Of a stretch of 64,000 bases of DNA, positions 10,967 through 24,246 are shown in pieces (position 1 is the first letter of the stretch; every line of letters starts with the position of its first letter). The notes below the pieces were generated by a model, which saw only the letters and a list, made by a program, of their open reading frames with translations, had not been told where the DNA came from and did not search any database. Both the position numbers and the translations under genes were made by a program. The DNA comes from Calonectria ilicicola (Eukaryota; Ascomycota; Sordariomycetes; Hypocreales; Nectriaceae): contig CP085827.1 in the NCBI GenBank assembly GCA_020809705.1, positions 6,262,001 to 6,326,000 on the forward strand, read 5' to 3'.

Positions 10967-11993
10967 TGCACCAAAAATGCAATAGCGAAATGAGATTGAA
11001 TTCTCTATTAGGATTTTCTGAATACACTCGGTTTACTAAGTGACACTACCTAATGAGATATTTCATAATATAAAAAAACATTATTTGCATGGCAAAGTAC
11101 ACAGCACCATCTGGTAGAACAGGTTCGTGAAATTAAGACATGAATTGAAAAGAATTCCATTAGCTCCTCAGAGTTGTGTTTAAAATAGTGCAACATAATT
11201 AAAATACGTATTGTAAGTTGAAATTCTCAACAACATGGATGTGAATGCCTGAATGAATAAAATGCAATGAACGATTCATTTCATTCAGAATTAGCAGTAT
11301 AATGAATAGATTCGATGAGTGGTCTACGTGTAATGATAGTTTAAATGAGAGAAATCGCAATCAACCAAGAATTTTGAAGTCGGATTTTGTCATAAGCATT
11401 TGTATTGTTCGTCCACTGTCATAACATCTATCATGACTATCCAGTTATTTGCTAATGCTAGTGGGATTCGCGGATTGGTATATCGTACAGCCAGCATACA
11501 TGATACCGCGGAAGCAGACTCGCTGCTTAGTAGTTTAAACTAAAGTCTCAGGGAAAAAAGGAGTAAGTTGAGAAGGAACAGCTCGTGATGCCATATAACG
11601 CGTCTTGTCTCAAACATCATGCCTTAGTGCAAATGATCTTCTTGCGTTTAATGAATGAGGAGCAGAGACGGAGATAGGTAAAGAATGAAGGGATATAGAA
11701 AGGCAATAAAATAAAGGCTCTAGATTCACGCAAAATTCCTCCAACACCTGCCTGCTGTGTTCTGGGTTTGAATCCCTCGCCTAACCTTGAACTCTTGGGC
11801 ATCGTTAGTGATGCAAAAATGTTCCCAGGTATGCACAAGTCTTGGCCGAGAAGGCCAATGGTAGTCAATCTTCAACTTGTTCGAATTCGACGTAGATCAT
11901 CTCCAATATTGAATCTCATGATCATGGTTCCGCAGGTCAGACCTCCGGATCTACTGGAGCTCATTCGTAATTTCTCTCGTAGTTAATACATTC
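10967..11993. other. AT-rich intergenic region
   Basis: No gene is recognised. The 11040-11400 stretch is strongly AT-rich. A GGTTTGAATCC string near 11764 resembles a tRNA B-box, but no cloverleaf can be built around it. Confidence 0.45.
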
Positions 11994-13693
11994 TCACTTG
12001 GCGCCCCATCGCATTTTTCGTTCAATCTTTTTGAGAATAGGGCCGAAATAGGTCGTCAAAAGCCTATCTCTCAAGTGATGGTTAAATCCATATGTGAGAG
12101 AATTTGCTAAACCAACAAATTGGGTCGAGGCTGAAAGTGCAGCAGATGTCTTGGGTGGTAACTTGGTTCCCGAGGCCTCCATGAGTCGGTTCACAAGTTG
12201 TGGTATCCACAGAATGACGTACATGATGGGGTAAGCGTTGAGGACCATCATCTTTCTGATTTCACGATGGATTTGTTGGCTGGTATGGCGCATAGGGAAT
12301 TCGCTAGCATTTGTGTTAGATCCCGCCTTGCTGTTCTGCACAGCCTTGCTAACTGTTTTCGATAGTGCGTTGGGATCTTCTTTAGGTTGAAATACAGCTG
12401 TTGATTTAATCAAGGTTGCAGGTTGATGGAAATGTACTGATTCCTTTCGTTGAAAGTGAAGGGATTCTTTTCGCTGAAAATGAACCGACTCTTTTCTCTG
12501 AAATTGCATCGATTCCTTTCGTTGAAAATGAATTGATTCCTTTCTACCGTGGGGAGCGAATATACCCTGCTCAAGGTCAGAGTCACTGTCGACGAGTTGA
12601 TCCTCGTCTCCTGTGCCGGTTGTGGCGCTTCGATGGTCCTGGTCCTGGTCCGGGTCCTGGATGCTAATTTCGACTGTGAAAGAATCCCGGCGTGAGATAT
12701 TGGGGCGTTCTTGGCTAGGTTCCTCTCGTCTTACGTCTGAAAGGTCACTAAGCTCCACTTCCTTGTCTTGCATTACATGGAAACCTGATCCTCTGCGCCC
12801 CCTGCCAGACAGATTAGAGCCTCCTGCTTTGAACCCATGTGGTGATTCGCCAAGCGATTTGCGATCATTTATGTACGAAGATGCTGAAATTAGGTTCTTT
12901 TTTAAGTAAAACCAAATAAAAATGTAGGTGATGATGGTAGAAAAAATGACGAAAAATCGCCAACCGTGTGTGAGAGCGTATCGAAGGTCAGTTCTGGTTG
13001 CAGATATCCAGCACCAATTTCCACCAACGGGCTTCATCTGTCCCATAATTGTTGCTACAAGACTTGTGATGAGCGGTATGAGCCAGACAGAGCCACAAAT
13101 GATAAACTTGCTCCTAAAGGAGGCGGTTGGCATGTAAGTCTTTCGAGTTACAGTAAAGAGTGTGACGAGAGCAATGGCAAGGATTGAGAAATCAGAAGCC
13201 TGCACAGAGAGCTGTCCAATGAAGCCATTTGCGACGCAAGAAGTTCCAGGCTGAAGCGCGCCTGTGCGAAGATAGATGATGCCTGAGATGGAATTGTTGA
13301 GAGAATTGATGAACTCTGCGTCGTCGGTCAGTGTTGCCCAGGTTCACTCAAACACGCCGCGACCAGGGTTTTCAAGCGAGCGAAGGACTACTTACCAGCT
13401 GCTGTGAGATTCAGAATCAAGACATGGCGGAAATTGTGGAGTTGGTGGCGGCGGTAAAAAGCGAAGGAGATGAGAACGAGGGAAGTTGCAACGCAAGACA
13501 GAAGGCTGCCCGTCAGAGTGACTGACGCTATCGTTTTGAACATTATACTGTCATTATGGGCCCTTAGGGACTTCCATTGCGCAGCAGTGAGAAAGCTCCA
13601 AACGGCGACACCGAGATGCGCAGGATGCGAGGGACAGGTGCAAGATTTAGACGTGGGGGAGGAATCGTCCGGGTCAAGAGGCGGACAGGACAA
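11994..13693 (-). CDS. Git3/cAMP-receptor-like G-protein-coupled receptor (two exons)
   Basis: Exons are 13693-13396 and 13315-11994 on the minus strand, giving about 539 aa. Hydrophobic helices appear in order: TM1 (SVTLTGSLLSCVATSLVLISFAF), TM2 around NFRHVLILNLTAAEFINSL, TM3 around SVQASDFSILAIALVTLFTVTRK, TM4, TM5 (FFVIFSTIITYIFIWFYL), a long third cytoplasmic loop of about 200 residues, then TM6 (LNAYPIMYVILWIPQL) and TM7 ending with SLTYGFN. This matches the fungal Git3 N- and C-terminal domain pair. The family couples to G-alpha for glucose or amino-acid sensing; the ligand here is unknown. The third loop carries five RKES sites in a 24-nt tandem repeat and Asp/Gln-rich runs. Confidence 0.85.
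12439..12548 (-). repeat. 24-nt tandem repeat encoding the RKES octapeptide array
   Basis: Four full 24-nt units plus a partial one lie in frame within the GPCR third cytoplasmic loop. Each encodes an RKESxxFQ-like octapeptide. The units differ mostly at one or two bases, which suggests slippage or unequal exchange. Confidence 0.85.
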
Positions 13694-16600
13694 GAGCAGG
13701 GGGTGTGGGGAGACGTGCCCCTATTATAACTCAGTACTTAGGGTTCCCCAGAATGGCATGGCTACAAACGGCCCATGTATTCCCGGTAGATGGAATCCAA
13801 AGGCTGGATTCGGCGGTCGAAACACAGACATTGGCGGTAGGGCAGGGCAGGGTTCAAGGATTTGCACGGCCTATAACCACGTTGCAGTCTCAGATGCTGT
13901 TGCATCATGGACAGAAAACGTGCGGAAACGATAGGAGCTCCTCTGGAAAGCGGGATGACGACACTCGGATCAGGCTGGCCCCGGACGAATATTCAATGCG
14001 ATATCGTGATGCAAGGGCAAGCTTTGAGCCAAGGCAGCCGGGTTGTTGACTTTAGAGTTCATTAAGCCCTGCGAACGAATCAAAGAGAGTTTCACCGCGA
14101 CAAGGGACGGACAACGTGATGGCCCGCTTTGATAGATTCGAAACGAGGCAGAGAAGTAAAATAATCCGGTTCCTAGACCTCTTCTCCACAAACGAAATGA
14201 CAGGAGTGGGACGTTGAATAGAATCGGTTAACCTAGCGTGGAGCCAGACCGCTTCCAGCAACGTGCGCCACTGCCTAAGCAGGGGGTCAGCCTGGTCAAG
14301 AACTTGCGCAATGGGGCTTGCCTCGGAGGATTCAAATCGTGGTTCGTCAGCAGACGCAGTTCGAGACGAACCTTTTTAGGCCAAAAAAGGGAAATGGTCG
14401 GAGAGGCAGCGAGACTAATTAAGCCAGGTGAATGATCATTGCCTCATTGATGGATAGTGGACAGTCATAGTTCAATAGCTTACAGCTTCATCCGAGGTTT
14501 TTTTTTTTTTTGCCACGATCTGTCATCTTATTATTATTTGTCGCTCTCGGATGGTCGCTTCATTCGCAAACCAAGCCAACTCAATTAGGCCGGACACCCT
14601 TGCCCAGGTTCATCCAATGTTCGCCGATGACTTACTATCCGTATTATACTTCTCGAAAAGGGCATGGACTTCAAATTCTGGTGTTAGTCACAAGAGAAGC
14701 TCAAACCAGCCACTTAGTGATCCACGCGAGACTCCGGATCAGCCGAGCTAATAACTGGAATCCAAGGTTGACCTGTTGAAGTCTCCCCCACTGCATCCAC
14801 AAATCAAAGCAAACAGAGGCCATCGTGACTGGTATTTTCTTGGCATTCGGGCGACTTGTATCGACGACTGCTAGTGTTCCACGTGGTAATTTCTTATCTG
14901 AGAATGAATTACGACCTAGTGGCAGGCTTTCTCCGCAAAGTTATGCCAAGGTTTTCCGTCGATTTCTTAAGGCAGGTCACTGCCCGCCTCACAGGCAAAT
15001 TTAGCAACGTGAAATAAATGAAATGCACAAACATTACACTAAATCATATGATGCCAAGATGGTTTCATTTGTTTTGCTTCAGTTTTCGTATAGCCATACT
15101 GACAGAAGAATCTCGTCGGATGCCGTGCATTCCATAACCCGCAATGCCCCAGAACGCATTCGATGCGCTCCCCACGACAGGGTTCCGCGTCAAACGTGAC
15201 CCTCTTGGGCAGGTGATTACAAATGCGTTTCTTTTTTCCATGCGGATATTCCATTGAGACATCTACAGCCATCCTTACCCACAATGGGGGATATGGACCC
15301 TTGCATTGCCGTTCCTGAGCAACATCCCACTTGTCTTGCATAAGCAGGTATTTTAACCTACGTACCAGGATACATCACCTCTGTAACTTGTCACACAAAT
15401 TGCGCCCTTAGATCTTTTCCCTTTTACGCAATCACAACTTTTTAATCTAATGATATTCATAATCTACTTCCTTTGAGGCCACAAGCTTTTCGAGCTACTC
15501 TCCCGCATCCTCGCCGAAATATACAATGCGGTGGTCAATTTCAACCTATGCAATAGACATACAACTTATCCCCATGTGAACCGTTCGCCGTAATTGCCAG
15601 AGCGGTAATCGCCACGGTTATGTATTGATATCCTAGAATTACAAGAATGTCGATATCAATGAGAACCTGGGAAGCTGAAAGCGGTATTTCACAGTCAAAT
15701 TATGAAGTCAAATTATTTTACTTCAAGTCCAAAAGCAAATATTATCACAATATCAATCATGAAGACGACAATTCTCCAGTGTCAGCACAAATATCTTCTA
15801 GTGTGATAGATCAATTTTGGAGGTTTAAGTCATTTAGAACTTGTGTCTCTGAAATTCATACATTTGGTGTCATTTCCACCCAAACATCAGCGTCGTTGAT
15901 ATTGGGTGTGAACGTGGCGGTGAGCGTTCATAACTCGACCCACTGGCTGGGAATATCACCCGGTACAGGGTCCTAATCACACATTGAGGTAATCGACGTG
16001 GGGTACACAGGAAAATTCAAGACTTTAAGGCCGTAAAAATGGGAAACTTAAACTGGAACGAATCAAATATGAACAGGGAATATGCACAAACTATCTTAAG
16101 CTGCACAAGAAGTATTCAACTTTGAACAACGGCGATCACATTTAACAAGCTCTTCCAGTGGACCCAACTCCGGCGAGTAGAGTTTTGATCAAGAGGAGTA
16201 AGTCTATCTTTCCCACGTGGTTTGAACACTTACGGATCCAATTGTTTTAGCTCTGGGACTCTCCATATGTCACAACCCAACCAAATGCATTGTGACATGG
16301 TTAGTTCACACAAAGATCGTGAACCAGGGTGGTGAAACGGATATTCTCAATGTTGGATCATAATTTTAGGTCAGAATTATCGCTTGCTTCATGATGATTC
16401 TTTTCATCATACTCTCAAACAAATTTAAATAACGTATGTAGCTTTCTAATCTTATTTGACGCCGCAAGCTTCTCGCAAGAGGTGCAGAGAGGCAGTATCG
16501 CATTCAGTTGGATCATTCTCGGTTTAAAAGGTATCTGGATATATATATCTTAAAATAAGACTTCCTCTTTTGTTAATGGTTGGATCATCGATGCCCCAAT

Positions 16601-19240
16601 TTGTGTTGGGAATGACTGTATCACATCAGGGTCGAGTGGCATTGGGAGCTTGATTGATATAAGGTTTTCGGGTTCGTCTGATGCTACGACTCCGCACGCA
16701 GAGAAATGAAACCAGAACTCCCACATTTGAGTTCAGGTCCCGCCGGTAGAAAGCATGCTCAACCTGGTCTGCCGGCCGCGATTTTGAGTGGACACTTTTA
16801 GCATGGGTTAGAATTGGTGGCAAATGCCAGCACAGCCCCACGACTGACCCTGGTCTGGCTGGATGCTACAAGCAGGTGACAAAAAGCATGCCACTCTTAT
16901 GACAGCATTTAATTTAGAAGCACATCAATAAAGAAAAAAAAGGATACAAGTTGATATGACTTAAAAATAAATAAATAAATAAAAAGGCGCGCTAAAGCGG
17001 GCCACCATGTATGTTAACTATTTCTAGTGGACTCATTTATTCTTGGTGTTTCTTTTTCTTACAACTTGGTTGAGAACGCGATTCGCGCGGGATGGCATTT
17101 CTTCTGTCACAAGCAAGGCCCCTCACTGCGACGTGGTCATTTAAATGTCAGTAAATGCCATGGGTCAATCGCCACACAAAGCTACCAAAACTCAATATAT
17201 CGGGTACATTTCCGAATGGGTCGATCGCCTAACGTTAGTTCAATATCATTCACATCAATCAGTTAATCGATCCTATATTTTAACTGGACGAGTTTGAGCA
17301 CTGGCCTTTGATGTAAATCTTTGCCACTATTTACCTGTGAACTAATCATGAATCCTATGCCCTACAGAAGCCACTAAAATTCACTAACGATTCGTTTCCG
17401 AGAGGTTTTCCGATGTGGATACACATGTCAGTTCACAGTCAATTGCTGTGCTACTTAAAACATCCCATCCAATTTCTCATGATCCACCTCATATCGCTTG
17501 GCTTTTATCGGCGAGATGCCGTCGCCACAACGGATATATCGGTAAAACGGCACTATGCCAGTTTTTTGACAATCTGCATCGCCCTCAATGTCTATTTCCT
17601 TAGCTTGTTAAATATGGAATTCTTCCAATTTAGAAATTGTAATCATACGCTTTGTCTTTTTACTTATACACAAGTCTAGCTATCCGTCAAGTTCAATACA
17701 CCAAATACATCATATTCTTTCATAACATAAATTTAATCTGAGGTTTGATAAATGAACGAATCTGAAATCAACAGCCGATTCCTTGGATATACGAAACCAT
17801 TTTCGCATCTACTTCGGTGGGTCGGTATTCTGGTGTTGGCCCAAAAGTACTCTAGGAAGCTGTCTGTTAATCGTCTTCAACCCAAGGTCAGCATCGGTGT
17901 AATTGTCATGAATCTAGTTAGAATACTCACATGCCGATAAATTTGCTCCATTCTCATTTTGAGAAAGCATTTGAATTGCATTATCTCTGCCAACAAATAT
18001 TCTGTCAAGTCAACAATTCGAGAAAATGAAGCTGCGTCAGCAGCATGCAGCAAGGCCTTGGCTCCATTTCCAGCAATTGCCCATCCGCCGCCCTTGTCTT
18101 CTCAGCCAAGACCTACTGGGAGGTACCTCGCATGGTTTTGGAACAAGGAGTGATGCATTTTACTTCAAACATCTTAGCGATCATCGATCATTGTTGTTGA
18201 TACTTTTCGGCCAGCATAAATTAAAGCCCTGGCTTAGCAGGGTTGGCGTGTGAAGCCCGATTCCACCGAAATCATTCATAGCAAATCCCTTGACTTGTTT
18301 GGTCTCTCTTCTCTGCAGATGCCAACGCAAATGTTCTGACTATAGACTTCTAGACCTATGCCGTGATTTACCAACGGAGTCGAGGCCTAATTTAAAATAC
18401 AAGAGACATGTTTAAAAATTGATTAGAATATAAAATTTCCTGATATTTAGCTTGGGCTTGTGTCTGAAGCTATTTCTTTTTCCCTTCTGAAGGGGCAAGG
18501 GATATACCTTGCGGCTTACTTACCATCGCCAGTAACAGAAAGTTGGCCCAAAGCTGAGGCAATGATCAATGATTCATTTTATATGTTGGCACTTATTTTC
18601 TAGCTTCTCTCGTAGGACACGTGAAAAATGCTTGGCATCATCAAAATTAGCGTGAGCGCCTTAGGCACAGGGTGCGCATTCAAGCCTGCGCAGTTTCACG
18701 ATCAGATCCTACAAGCTAGATATCAGAAAAGCGAGCGAAATTACTACTCAAATCGAGGCGCATCATTACCACGCTGGAGAAACACAAGCGGCTTCAAATG
18801 ATGCGAGCGTATGACAGAAATACCATCACACTGATCGCTCAGCTTGAACATCGTTGAAGCAATCTGAAACTTGATCATATCGCCTTGCCCACTATTAGCT
18901 CTAACATTGCTCATACAACCTCACGTAAGTTTGCTCGTCTCAAAGGACTCGAGGAATGCTGCGCAGATGCCCTTCTTAAAAAGTTGTGCCAAAGGCCTTA
19001 TTATAGTTTTAAAAAGCCGCCTTGCTAGTGAATTGCGATGTCATATTAGAACTATGGCACTAATGAACGTTAAAAAAAGGCAATATAAAATTATCGAGGA
19101 AATTTCATTAACGCCAGGTTTAAATCATTAAATTATGCTATCAATCTAAACAGTCATCATGGAGGCGGTTTCAAGATACCCAGTGTGAAGCTATGAACGC
19201 AGCTTTTTCCAGCGCTCTGTTCGCGCTTAATCACTATCAA
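13694..19240. other. 5.5 kb region without a convincing gene
   Basis: Both strands were read and no exon with family motifs was recognised. The GPCR side (13.7-14.4 kb) is GC-richer. The remainder is AT-rich with short frames such as 15647-15976, which has no recognisable content. A T-run lies near 14500. One open but broken frame at 18720-19028 is listed separately. It could be decayed DNA, a non-coding transcript region or extended regulatory sequence. Confidence 0.4.
18720..19028 (+). pseudogene. possible relic of an unidentified coding exon
   Basis: One frame runs 103 codons with a single internal TGA (18855-18857) and ends at TAG 19026-19028. It reads like protein: a Lys/Arg/Leu-rich helix-like segment (TLEKHKRLQMMRAYDR) and, after the stop, a segment with LKGLEECCADALLKKLC. 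No family was recognised. It may be chance. Confidence 0.25.
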
Positions 19241-22197
19241 CTATGCCGAGTACTTCAAATTGAATGGCACCGTAGTAAAAACATTCCAATCCTCATGAGC
19301 ACTTGCGTTTCCAAAGATTCTGAGAGCGCTAACCCTCAGAGCATAAATACCCTCATCTAGCACCGAGCCATCTGCAAGCAACCCGTTGACAAAGGCACGC
19401 TGATTTACACGAGACACGTAGGGGAGTGGCCATCCAGCCAATGAGCCGATGGACTCTCCATTTTGGCCACCACGCAGCACCTCCACCCGGAGAGACGATG
19501 TTCCAACAGTAGGCCTGATTAAGACATTTGGAGTCGCGCTTTCATCGCCGCGGTCAGTTCGAGGGGGGTTGGCCGGATCTGGTCGTGGGATAGTATATGT
19601 TCTGTTGGCCGACACTTCGCTGTTGTAATCGGCCAGATACACATTGGACTTGACTAGGACGGGTGTAGAGTACATGCTTCCAACTACACCCAAGTATGGC
19701 ACTGCAAGAGATTCATCTTTATTCTCCAAGACAATGTAGCCACTGTACACGGGCAGACGTGTCGCATTGAGGTTTGCAGGCGGTGTGCAGCTAACAGTAA
19801 CATCAACAGTGCCACCAGCGGGAATGCTAATTTTACTATGGTTGCGTTGTTAGCTTTTTCGAAAATGTATTATGTCTAGACGTGACACTCACTCAGTATT
19901 GAAGGTGATCTCGGCCCATTCATTGACCGTCGGGTTTGGCCAAGACTCTGTCATCAAGGGGGAAACGTTGCCCAGCATAGTGTACATAGTTGGGGCTCGG
20001 CGATTTGAGATCTCGAATACAACATCGGAGGTCCCGTTGTTCTTTACGGAGAAGGTTTTCTTGCCAATGAAGTGATCAGTGTCATTAAATGCGATGTTGT
20101 CGATACTGAGCTCGATGGTGGTACGCGCTGCCGCATGAGCTTGAATGATGCCTCCACCCTGCTGTGGCACTGGAGCGAGCATGTCAGAATTGACAGTCTT
20201 TCCATCAAACCATTCAAGCGGCTTGGCTGTCGTCATCACAAGTCTTCGCAGAAGCTTTGGGTCCAAAGTACCACGTGCTTCGCCGATCAGGGCGTAGATG
20301 CCTGCGACAAGTGGTGCAGCTAAACGATTGACCACTGTTAGGACTCTCTGGAGGCATTACACCAAAAAATATAGGGGAGGGCCAACATACACATGCTAGT
20401 ACCACTCATGACACGATATCCGCCCAAGGCAACGGGGAATGTGCTGAGAATGTTTGCACCTGGGGCAGAGACACTGGTACTGGTATTCAATTCCCAGGTA
20501 GGGCCCCAGCTGGTTAGATCAGCCGCAAAGCCACCACTGACGGTATTTCCAAGCTCCTCGAGGCGCACGCTACTGGAATTGATTCCAGGAAGTGAGACCT
20601 CGACCGCTTGGCCCTTAGCTAGAAAAGAGGTCCAAATCTCAGCCAAATACGGAGGAACAGAGCCCACGCCCTCGAGGTCTTGTGCGTAGTTGTACACTTC
20701 GTCACGCATAGTCCTAGTTTTGTTGTTAGCTTTACAAAGGCAGGGTCTAGGTGCCTTTCACGTACAGGTTATCCTTATCATAGTACATTAGATACTTGCC
20801 GCCCTTAGCGACCACATTGGCGCCCTGATCCTGGGGGTAGCACCCCGTCGCGCGGGCATCAACGCTCTGGAGCAAGATGAGGCTTTGGCTTAAGTCGGGT
20901 GTATCCTCAGGAAGCGTAGAACACGCGTTGCTGGCATTGGCAGCAGACCACACAGAAAGTGTTATATTACGGGAAATTTCCGGAAGGCCGCGCAGAAACC
21001 CAAACTCTTGGGTGCTATTCCCATCACCAGAATTGACTTTGTAAGTAGCGGCTGAGAGCAGAGTTGGGAATTTAGTGTTTGTCACAGCTCCCGCACCCGT
21101 CACACCTCGGCCTCCGGCAGGTGTTGAGGCATAGAAGATACCCATACCCCCATCGTTACCGGCAGAAATCACTACGGGTACACCGGCATCCACGATGCGA
21201 GAGGCAACAAGAGCCCACGCGTCAGTAGACCAGCCCGAGGGACTAGAGAGGACGTATTAGCACAGTTAGACATGATAGATAGAATAAGGCTTGCTTACTC
21301 GCCATCAGAGCAAGAGATGATATCCGCGCCCTCTTCAAATGCTCTCAAGAATGCAGCGAGCAAAATTTCGTTCGTGCTCGTCGCACGGCATCCCCAAGCA
21401 CGGTACGCCGCGATCTTGACCCCCGGAGCTGCGCCAGTGAAGCCATATTTGTTACCCTTCAGCTGGGCAGCAACAGTTCCTGCCACATGTGTACCATGGC
21501 CCTGGCAATCGTCCATGGGATCTGCATCGGGTTTGGCCTCAATGGTTCCTGGCAGAAAGTCATCTCCAGTAAAGTCCCAACCAGCCTCAACCAAGCAACC
21601 AGATCCGAAACATCCGCCGAGGGCTGGGTGAGTGTAGTCGACACCGCTGTCTACAATAGCGACACGAATTCCCTTTCCTGTGATACCCTCAGCGCGAAGC
21701 TGGTCAACTTGCGTCATAACATGGGTCGAAAAAGTGTCATTAGTTGTGTCGCGAGGCTCGATTTGCCGTCGGAATCGAGCACTATTGGCGGCACCGGCAG
21801 CGGGCGCTTCACTATACTCGGGTGTGCTGAGACTAATGGAACGGACGGGCCAAACGGTTCTAACTTGCGGAACTGCCTCGAGTTCGCGCAGGAACTCGGT
21901 TCCATCATGGCCTGTCACAGTCGCATTCCGAACCTGGAAAGACGCGCCATGAAAAATGCGAGAGTTGAACTCGGTCCGGACATCAATTTGGACTCCCTTT
22001 GCTTCGAGCGCGGCGTAAAAATCCGAGGCTGATTCGTTTTCGTCGAATTCGACAATATAGTTGCCAATCACAACACCAGATCCCGTCGTCTCCTTTGTGG
22101 TCGCGTCAGATGCCTGGTGGCTAAGCGCCGCGACTGAAACAGCCTGTGTGCCCAAGAGGGCCGAGATAGTGTGCAAGAGCCGCATGCTTGTTGGCAC
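19241..22197 (-). CDS. secreted subtilisin-like serine protease (S8, Vpr-type, five exons)
   Basis: Exons (minus strand) are 22197-21299, 21242-20766, 20713-20391, 20319-19893 and 19835-19241, giving about 906 aa. A signal peptide follows Met5 (MRLLHTISALLGTQAVSVAAL), so the start may be 22185. An I9-type propeptide precedes the catalytic domain. The triad is Asp183 in VAIVDSGVDYTHP, His234 in GHGTHVAG and Ser565 in GTSMSAPLVAG, where the intron falls one base after the Met codon. The insertion between His and Ser fits a protease-associated domain. A long C-terminal beta-rich region fits the Fn3-like domain of minor extracellular proteases. The predicted role is extracellular protein breakdown. 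All splice sites keep frame with GT-AG borders. Confidence 0.9.
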
Positions 22198-23465
22198 TCA
22201 ATCCGACATCAACCAGAGTCTCGGGGTCGCCCAATCGAAGCGCCATGTCTTGGTCCATTATATTGTCCACAGTCGAACCGCTATGATGCCGATCATGGCA
22301 AACCAGCCCCTGCGACGTGCCGATACGACACGGGTGAATGATACCTTCCACCTTCTAGCAAGCGATACGAGCTTTTGCATTGACAATTATACAGTCAAAG
22401 CTCCTCGTTTCTGCAAGGTCCCGCGCTTGGCACATGCGGATACCCCGGGCGCGAAAACGGAAGGCCTGCCGATCGAACTTTTAAGGCTTGCTTCTCCGTG
22501 CTCATGTGGCCCCCAACTTGATCAGATGAGGAGCTTATCCTTGCGCCGGCTTGCTCATCGCGAATAGAGCTAAAGGCTGTTGCAACGGTGCATGACAGGA
22601 TTGCGACGGCGAGAAGAGATTCGTGCTGAGACACACGCGACCCCGACGTCAAATGGGCTGATTCATAACTAAACCATTATATTAACACAGAAGCCCTCAG
22701 TACATTGGTGAACTTTATCAGCATATTTTCGGCCACCATCAAGAGCAGCTACTGTCTGGACTTTTTGATCCCTGATATTGGTTGCCTGCAACCTGTGCGG
22801 AACGTCGCGTGTTGGAATATGGTTGCGCCAAATAGACAATCATAGCTGCGCCCACCACAAATGGTTCAAAAACTCAAATATGACATCACAAAAAGCTCGC
22901 GTCCAGTGGCGCGATTTGCTGTGAAATGTTGGGTTTGCCAAGCATCAACAACAGGGCCGCTTAAGAAAGTATGCTGCTGATTGGCTTCGCATACAGGGCA
23001 ACCAATTTAAACAACTCCACCACCCGACCAAGCCGAATTGAGACGGAGTGCCAGTCCAGCTAACAATAGCTCATAGAATTATCCTCGACGATGCACACCA
23101 CACCATCTCTCTAAGTTAAACACTCCATTATTGTGCCGTCCACGTTAAATTCTTCCACCAATCATGTGGCCCCTTGGTAGTCTACATACTTCATTTTATA
23201 GAACAGCGACCATTTCATCACAGAACAATATGCATGAGCAGTGTCATCTAATAAACTCTACTAATTAAATATCTTACCTGTTTTCCTCATGCTAAATGGT
23301 GTGAGCTGATTCGTAGCCAGCATGTTGTTGAGCCAATCGCGTCATAGCCAGGCTTGTGTGGAGTAATCAACCTACCCTAGAGAGATCACGCTGCGCGATC
23401 CAGTAAAAAAATGAGCTGAGCACGGGATGATTGGGAAGAAGAAGACTTCGATCCCTATAATGCAT
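22198..23465. other. intergenic region between protease and inverted-repeat arm
   Basis: No gene is recognised. The part near 22185-22300 should hold the protease promoter, which reads leftward. The inverted-repeat similarity begins at about 23466. Confidence 0.45.
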
Positions 23466-23741
23466 AGGAATGTGCCCGTCCGCCGGTTGGAAGTCGGAAG
23501 GCGGGCTGGGCGGGCAGATTGGCGGCTCCCTTGCACTATTAGTCTTTCGGCATGAGGCTTAACGCTGGCCCTTGCTTTGTTTGTTTGTGAAAATAGTGCT
23601 CTAATCAAGTGTATTTAGTTCTAGGGAGGCAAGGAAAGAAGTTGGGAAGAAGAATTGATCTTTTAGCCTTATATATATCATTTTAAGGAGAACCCCGTCA
23701 TCGAATTCCCCAGTCGTGTCAAATAATAGCCGCGAAAAAGG

Positions 23742-24084
23742 CTATGAATCATTCTCACATTTAAATAGCTCCTGCCGGCAAGCTCTTATCTTTGCTACTG
23801 TTTTCGCTCTTACTGATCTCAGAATCTCTTCACCCTTTTTTCGCCACCAACGGCTTCCTGAGCTATCCGCTTGAACAATCCGCTTGAGCAGGGTTGTAGC
23901 TCGGATTGCTTTGGCCTTGCGGGAGCTTTGTGTTTGTAGTATATTCCTCGGGCTCACAGGCTCTACTTGTTCCTGGCGCGATATCATCAGAACGCTCTGT
24001 TCTAACCGATGGCGACGGAGGCGTTTTGGTAGTTTGATTTGGCTTTGGGGTCGCTTGTACCTGTTTATGTTTCCTATAAGCCAT
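23742..24084 (-). other. conserved 3'-flank segment with two overlapping small frames (left copy)
   Basis: Downstream of the left NLR stop lie a frame starting MAYRKHKQ (24084-23863, 73 aa) and an overlapping frame starting MISRQEQ (23987-23742, 81 aa). The second is rich in Arg/Lys and Ala (SRKAKAIRATTLLKR). The right copy encodes an identical 81-aa frame and a 73-aa frame with two differences. No family was recognised. Conservation reflects recent duplication and does not prove coding. Confidence 0.3.
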
Positions 24085-24246
24085 GGTAAGATCTGGAGTT
24101 ATACTAAAGGTGCTATTGAGGTAGTTTCTAGTGCCTTGGTTATAGGGTTCTAAGAGAACTACTTTTTCTTTAGGATTGCCTATATCTAGGTGTCTTATGG
24201 TGAGAGCTTAATTATGATTAAATATGATAGCGCTGACTCTTTTGAG

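Noticed and set aside
11760..11776. tRNA B-box-like string GGTTTGAATCC
   Set aside because: No A-box, acceptor stem or anticodon arm can be paired around it.
15647..15976. 109-aa ATG-initiated frame in the gene-free block
   Set aside because: It lies in AT-rich sequence, has no motif, and no splice-linked neighbouring exon was found.
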